Source of the DNA: Chloroflexota bacterium
Lineage (GTDB): Bacteria > Chloroflexota > Dehalococcoidia > UBA2247 > RBG-13-53-26
Assembly (NCBI GenBank): GCA_017885485.1
Contig: JAFNFZ010000049.1
Location: 1-6,489, forward strand
Direction of reading: 5' to 3'
Length of the DNA: 6,489 nt
Position numbers and translations under genes: made by a program. Below, one piece after another: positions 5,400 to 6,489 of this stretch. Below the pieces are notes generated by a model that was not told the DNA's origin, did not search any database, and was given only the letters and a program-made list of their open reading frames with translations. The first letter of the stretch is position 1; each line of letters begins with the position of its first letter.

Positions 5400-5427
5400 G
5401 GTATATCCTCACAGTGGCACTTGTCAA
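5400..5427 (-). promoter_or_regulatory. Promoter for the zinc-knuckle gene
   Basis: The minus strand has a perfect TTGACA (5427-5422), 16 bases, then TATACC (5405-5400). The predicted start near 5393 meets the opposing promoter, so the two would transcribe through each other. The -35 lies inside the 15-bp palindrome. Confidence 0.5.
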
Positions 5428-5431
5428 GTGC
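5417..5431. promoter_or_regulatory. Perfect 15-bp palindromic operator
   Basis: GCACTTG-T-CAAGTGC has perfect 7-bp arms around one central base, a typical dimeric repressor half-site geometry. It covers the TTGACA -35 of the minus promoter and lies downstream of the plus promoter, 12 bases before the Shine-Dalgarno of the Xre gene. The adjacent Xre protein is the obvious candidate ligand (inference). Confidence 0.6.
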
Positions 5432-5454
5432 ATAACAACAATCGGAGGTGGCAA

Positions 5455-5664
5455 ATGACGAACATGGTGAGGGAAGTCAGAGTCGGTTTGGGTCTCACAC
5501 AGACCAAGCTGGCGCGGTTGTGTGAGGTTCCTGAAAGCCAGTTGTGTGCAGTGGAGAGAGGTCGTCTTCATCCCTGGCCCAAGCTGCGGAGGCGACTCGC
5601 AGAGCAATTGCAGGTCTCCGAGTCCGAACTCTTCCCCGAGTTGGCGGAGACTGCCACGAGGTAA
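5455..5664 (+). CDS. Xre/Cro-type HTH transcriptional regulator, short form
   Basis: This 69-residue protein starts at ATG 5455, with GGAGGTG (5444-5450) immediately upstream; a start at 5398 would have no such site. Almost the whole protein is one HTH_3 domain: VREVRVGLGLTQTKLARLC (helices 1-2, residues 5-23), EVPESQLCAVERGRLHP (recognition helix, residues 24-40), then LRRRLAEQLQVSESELFPEL. The 'LTQ..LA...V..S.....E.G' spacing is characteristic of the Cro/CI/Xre family, though Pro-Glu replaces the usual Ser at the start of the recognition helix. There is no dimerisation or ligand domain, so it is Cro-like in size. It heads an operon with the primase-polymerase and lies opposite the zinc-knuckle gene. 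It probably binds the palindrome at 5417-5431 and controls both directions. Confidence 0.85.
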   Translation: MTNMVREVRVGLGLTQTKLARLCEVPESQLCAVERGRLHPWPKLRRRLAEQLQVSESELFPELAETATR

Positions 5665-5677
5665 CCCACAAACAAGA

Positions 5678-5716
5678 GAAGCCCCGGCTGTGCTTGGCGG
5701 CTGTAGCCGAGGCTTC
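5678..5716 (+). promoter_or_regulatory. Intercistronic RNA hairpin ahead of a ribosome binding site
   Basis: GAAGCCCCGGCT (5678-5689) pairs with AGCCGAGGCTTC (5705-5716), 11 of 12 positions, around a 15-base loop. No T-run follows, so it is not a classical terminator. The next gene's GAGGAG (5718-5723) begins one base beyond the stem. Candidate roles are mRNA protection, partial attenuation or control of translation. Confidence 0.6.
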
Positions 5717-5732
5717 AGAGGAGAGAAATGAA

Positions 5733-6098
5733 GTGGCGACAGCAGATTATACCACGACTAACGGCATTCCTATCAGAGCGGACGGGCGAATAGTGGGAAA
5801 GGTGGTCGGCGACAGGTTCTGCAAACGAGTGCGCGGAAGCATTCATCGGCTGACGACACCGCCGGGTTGGGCGCTCGATTCGCAGAGCCTGACCGATGCT
5901 GAATCCCACGGTGCCAGAGTCGTCGAGATTCACGATACCGAGACTGGCATTACCTACTCAGCACCCATCGGCCTAGTCCGCGAGAGAGGCTTTGCACTGA
6001 ACCGAGGATACGGCCACCAGGTCGTATTGGCGCTGAAGTATTGGAGTGTCGGGCACCCGGGGGCGCGGCAGTTGGCACTGGCACTGGAGGGAGCATGA
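5733..6098 (+). CDS. Unrecognised 121-residue protein of the Xre/primase operon
   Basis: The chosen start is GTG 5733, with GAGGAG (5718-5723) nine bases upstream; longer starts would run through the hairpin and lack homology-like sequence. Residues 9-30 (NGIPIRADGRIVGKVVGDRFCKRV) have beta-strand character with a G-K-V-x-G-D turn. Residues 45-95 (GWALDSQSLTDAESHGARVVEIHDTETGITYSAPI) read like a small alpha/beta fold. The C-terminus (GYGHQVVLALKYW) is conserved-looking. I have an impression of similar short uncharacterised proteins in prophage early operons, but cannot name a family. There is no signal peptide or membrane segment. It ends in an ATGA overlap with the next gene, so translation is coupled to replication genes. 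A 21-codon ATG frame (5728-5793) overlaps its start in another frame. Confidence 0.7.
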   Translation: MATADYTTTNGIPIRADGRIVGKVVGDRFCKRVRGSIHRLTTPPGWALDSQSLTDAESHGARVVEIHDTETGITYSAPIGLVRERGFALNRGYGHQVVLALKYWSVGHPGARQLALALEGA

Positions 6099-6346
6099 GC
6101 GACGAAGTCCCAGCCATAGTCCGTGAGCAGTACGAGGAAGCCACGCGGACACCCGACCTGACCTACGAGGAGGCCGAGAGGAGATTCCCCCAGATGCTCA
6201 ATTGGATTCGTGACCATGTCAATCTGGTGAAAGTAATCCGCGACAGCGGCATTGCCCTCAAACCCATCTCCCCGGATGCTCCAGGCGTCTTTGTAGGTGA
6301 ATGCCCGTTCTGTTCATCTGGACCCCTCCTGGTCAGGAGCACATGA
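6095..6346 (+). CDS. Small protein ending in half of a CHC2-like zinc motif
   Basis: This 83-residue protein starts at ATG 6095 (GGAGG at 6086-6090), overlapping the previous stop as ATGA. Residues 1-45 are helical and charged (EEATRTPDLTYEEAERRF). Residues 45-78 (VKVIRDSGIALKP...GVFVGECPFCSSGPLLV) closely follow the N-terminal zinc-binding domain of DnaG-type primases, where 'vI...g..Lk..G..yvG.CPFH....PSf.V' precedes a second 'CFGCG' knuckle. Here CPFC supplies the first two ligands, but the protein stops five residues after the LLV strand and has no second pair. It may therefore need a partner chain to complete a zinc site, or be a shortened remnant. The stop overlaps the primase-polymerase start (ATGA), so the two are very likely made together. 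A primer-recognition role is inference. Confidence 0.65.
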   Translation: MSDEVPAIVREQYEEATRTPDLTYEEAERRFPQMLNWIRDHVNLVKVIRDSGIALKPISPDAPGVFVGECPFCSSGPLLVRST

Positions 6347-6489
6347 GCATGGAACTGTACGGCGTGGCTTGGGAATTGCACAATCTTGGTCTTTCGGTCA
6401 TCCCGTCAGGAGGCGGGGAGACGGGAAAGTGTCCTTTAGTTGGCTGGACTGATTTTCAACACCGAAGGCCCACGGACCAAGAATTGCAT
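6343..6489 (+). CDS. Bifunctional DNA primase/polymerase, N-terminal fragment (runs off the window)
   Basis: Only 49 residues are visible, beginning at ATG 6343 with AGGAG (6335-6339) three bases upstream. A second in-frame ATG lies at 6349. The sequence YGVAWELHNLGLSVIPSGGG, then KCPLVGWTDFQHRRPTDQEL, matches the opening of the prim-pol domain of archaeo-eukaryotic-type primases in plasmids and phages. That opening is an 'A..L...G..viP......K.Pl..W..yq.r.pt..el' pattern leading to the catalytic region, which is outside the window. Such proteins synthesise primers and extend them, often fused to an SF3 or D5-type helicase. The gene is the last visible member of the Xre operon and marks it as a replication operon of a mobile element. 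Confidence 0.8.
   Translation, partial: MSMELYGVAWELHNLGLSVIPSGGGETGKCPLVGWTDFQHRRPTDQELH

Noticed and set aside
1..6489. CRISPR array, IS element or transposase
   Set aside because: No regularly spaced repeats and no transposase motifs or terminal inverted repeats were seen.

Overview
This window looks like accessory DNA, a prophage or other integrative element, in a moderately GC-rich bacterium. Evidence: a tyrosine recombinase gene ends 43 bp from the 3' end of a tRNA-Ala gene; there are two divergent regulatory switches; there are excisionase-like, replication-like and primase-polymerase genes; and the C-terminal part of a type I restriction-modification methylase lies at the left edge. 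Shine-Dalgarno sequences and sigma70-like promoter elements are clear, so the host is bacterial. I cannot place the phylum from the sequence. A Chloroflexota-type host is only an impression from the style of the integrase and replication proteins.

Left module (1-4165). The tail of hsdM (1-407, +) converges on a compact minus-strand operon transcribed 1872->561. In order it encodes an excisionase-like winged-HTH protein, a phage replication-type protein with an odd proline-rich linker and acidic tail, a short reading frame interrupted by TAA (761-1009), and a small HTH protein. The gaps are 17 bp, 18 bp and a TGATG overlap. Divergent from this operon, with overlapping -10 boxes, a plus-strand pair encodes an unrecognised 321-residue protein and, overlapping it, a complete tyrosine integrase whose catalytic residues are all visible. 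Behind the integrase stop lie two tandem 11-bp repeats and then tRNA-Ala(GGC), which has the G3:U70 identity pair. This is the usual layout of an element inserted at a tRNA 3' end, so the left module is probably the inserted element.

Right module (4238-6489). On the 5' side of the tRNA, a minus-strand gene for an unrecognised protein with a C-terminal CCCH zinc knuckle faces away from a plus-strand operon. That operon encodes a 69-residue Xre-type regulator, a 121-residue unknown protein, an 83-residue protein ending in half of a CHC2-like zinc motif, and the start of a bifunctional primase-polymerase. The last three are joined by ATGA overlaps. The divergent control region holds a perfect 15-bp palindrome over a TTGACA -35 box, 7-bp repeats and apparently face-to-face promoters. 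It resembles a small lysogeny-type switch controlling a replication operon.

The main puzzle is why phage-like modules lie on both sides of one tRNA. They could be two elements accreted at one site, or one element carrying the tRNA. The most novel-looking items are the interrupted gene at 761-1009, the proline/acidic-tailed replication protein, the half zinc finger coupled to the primase-polymerase, and the two overlapping promoter switches.
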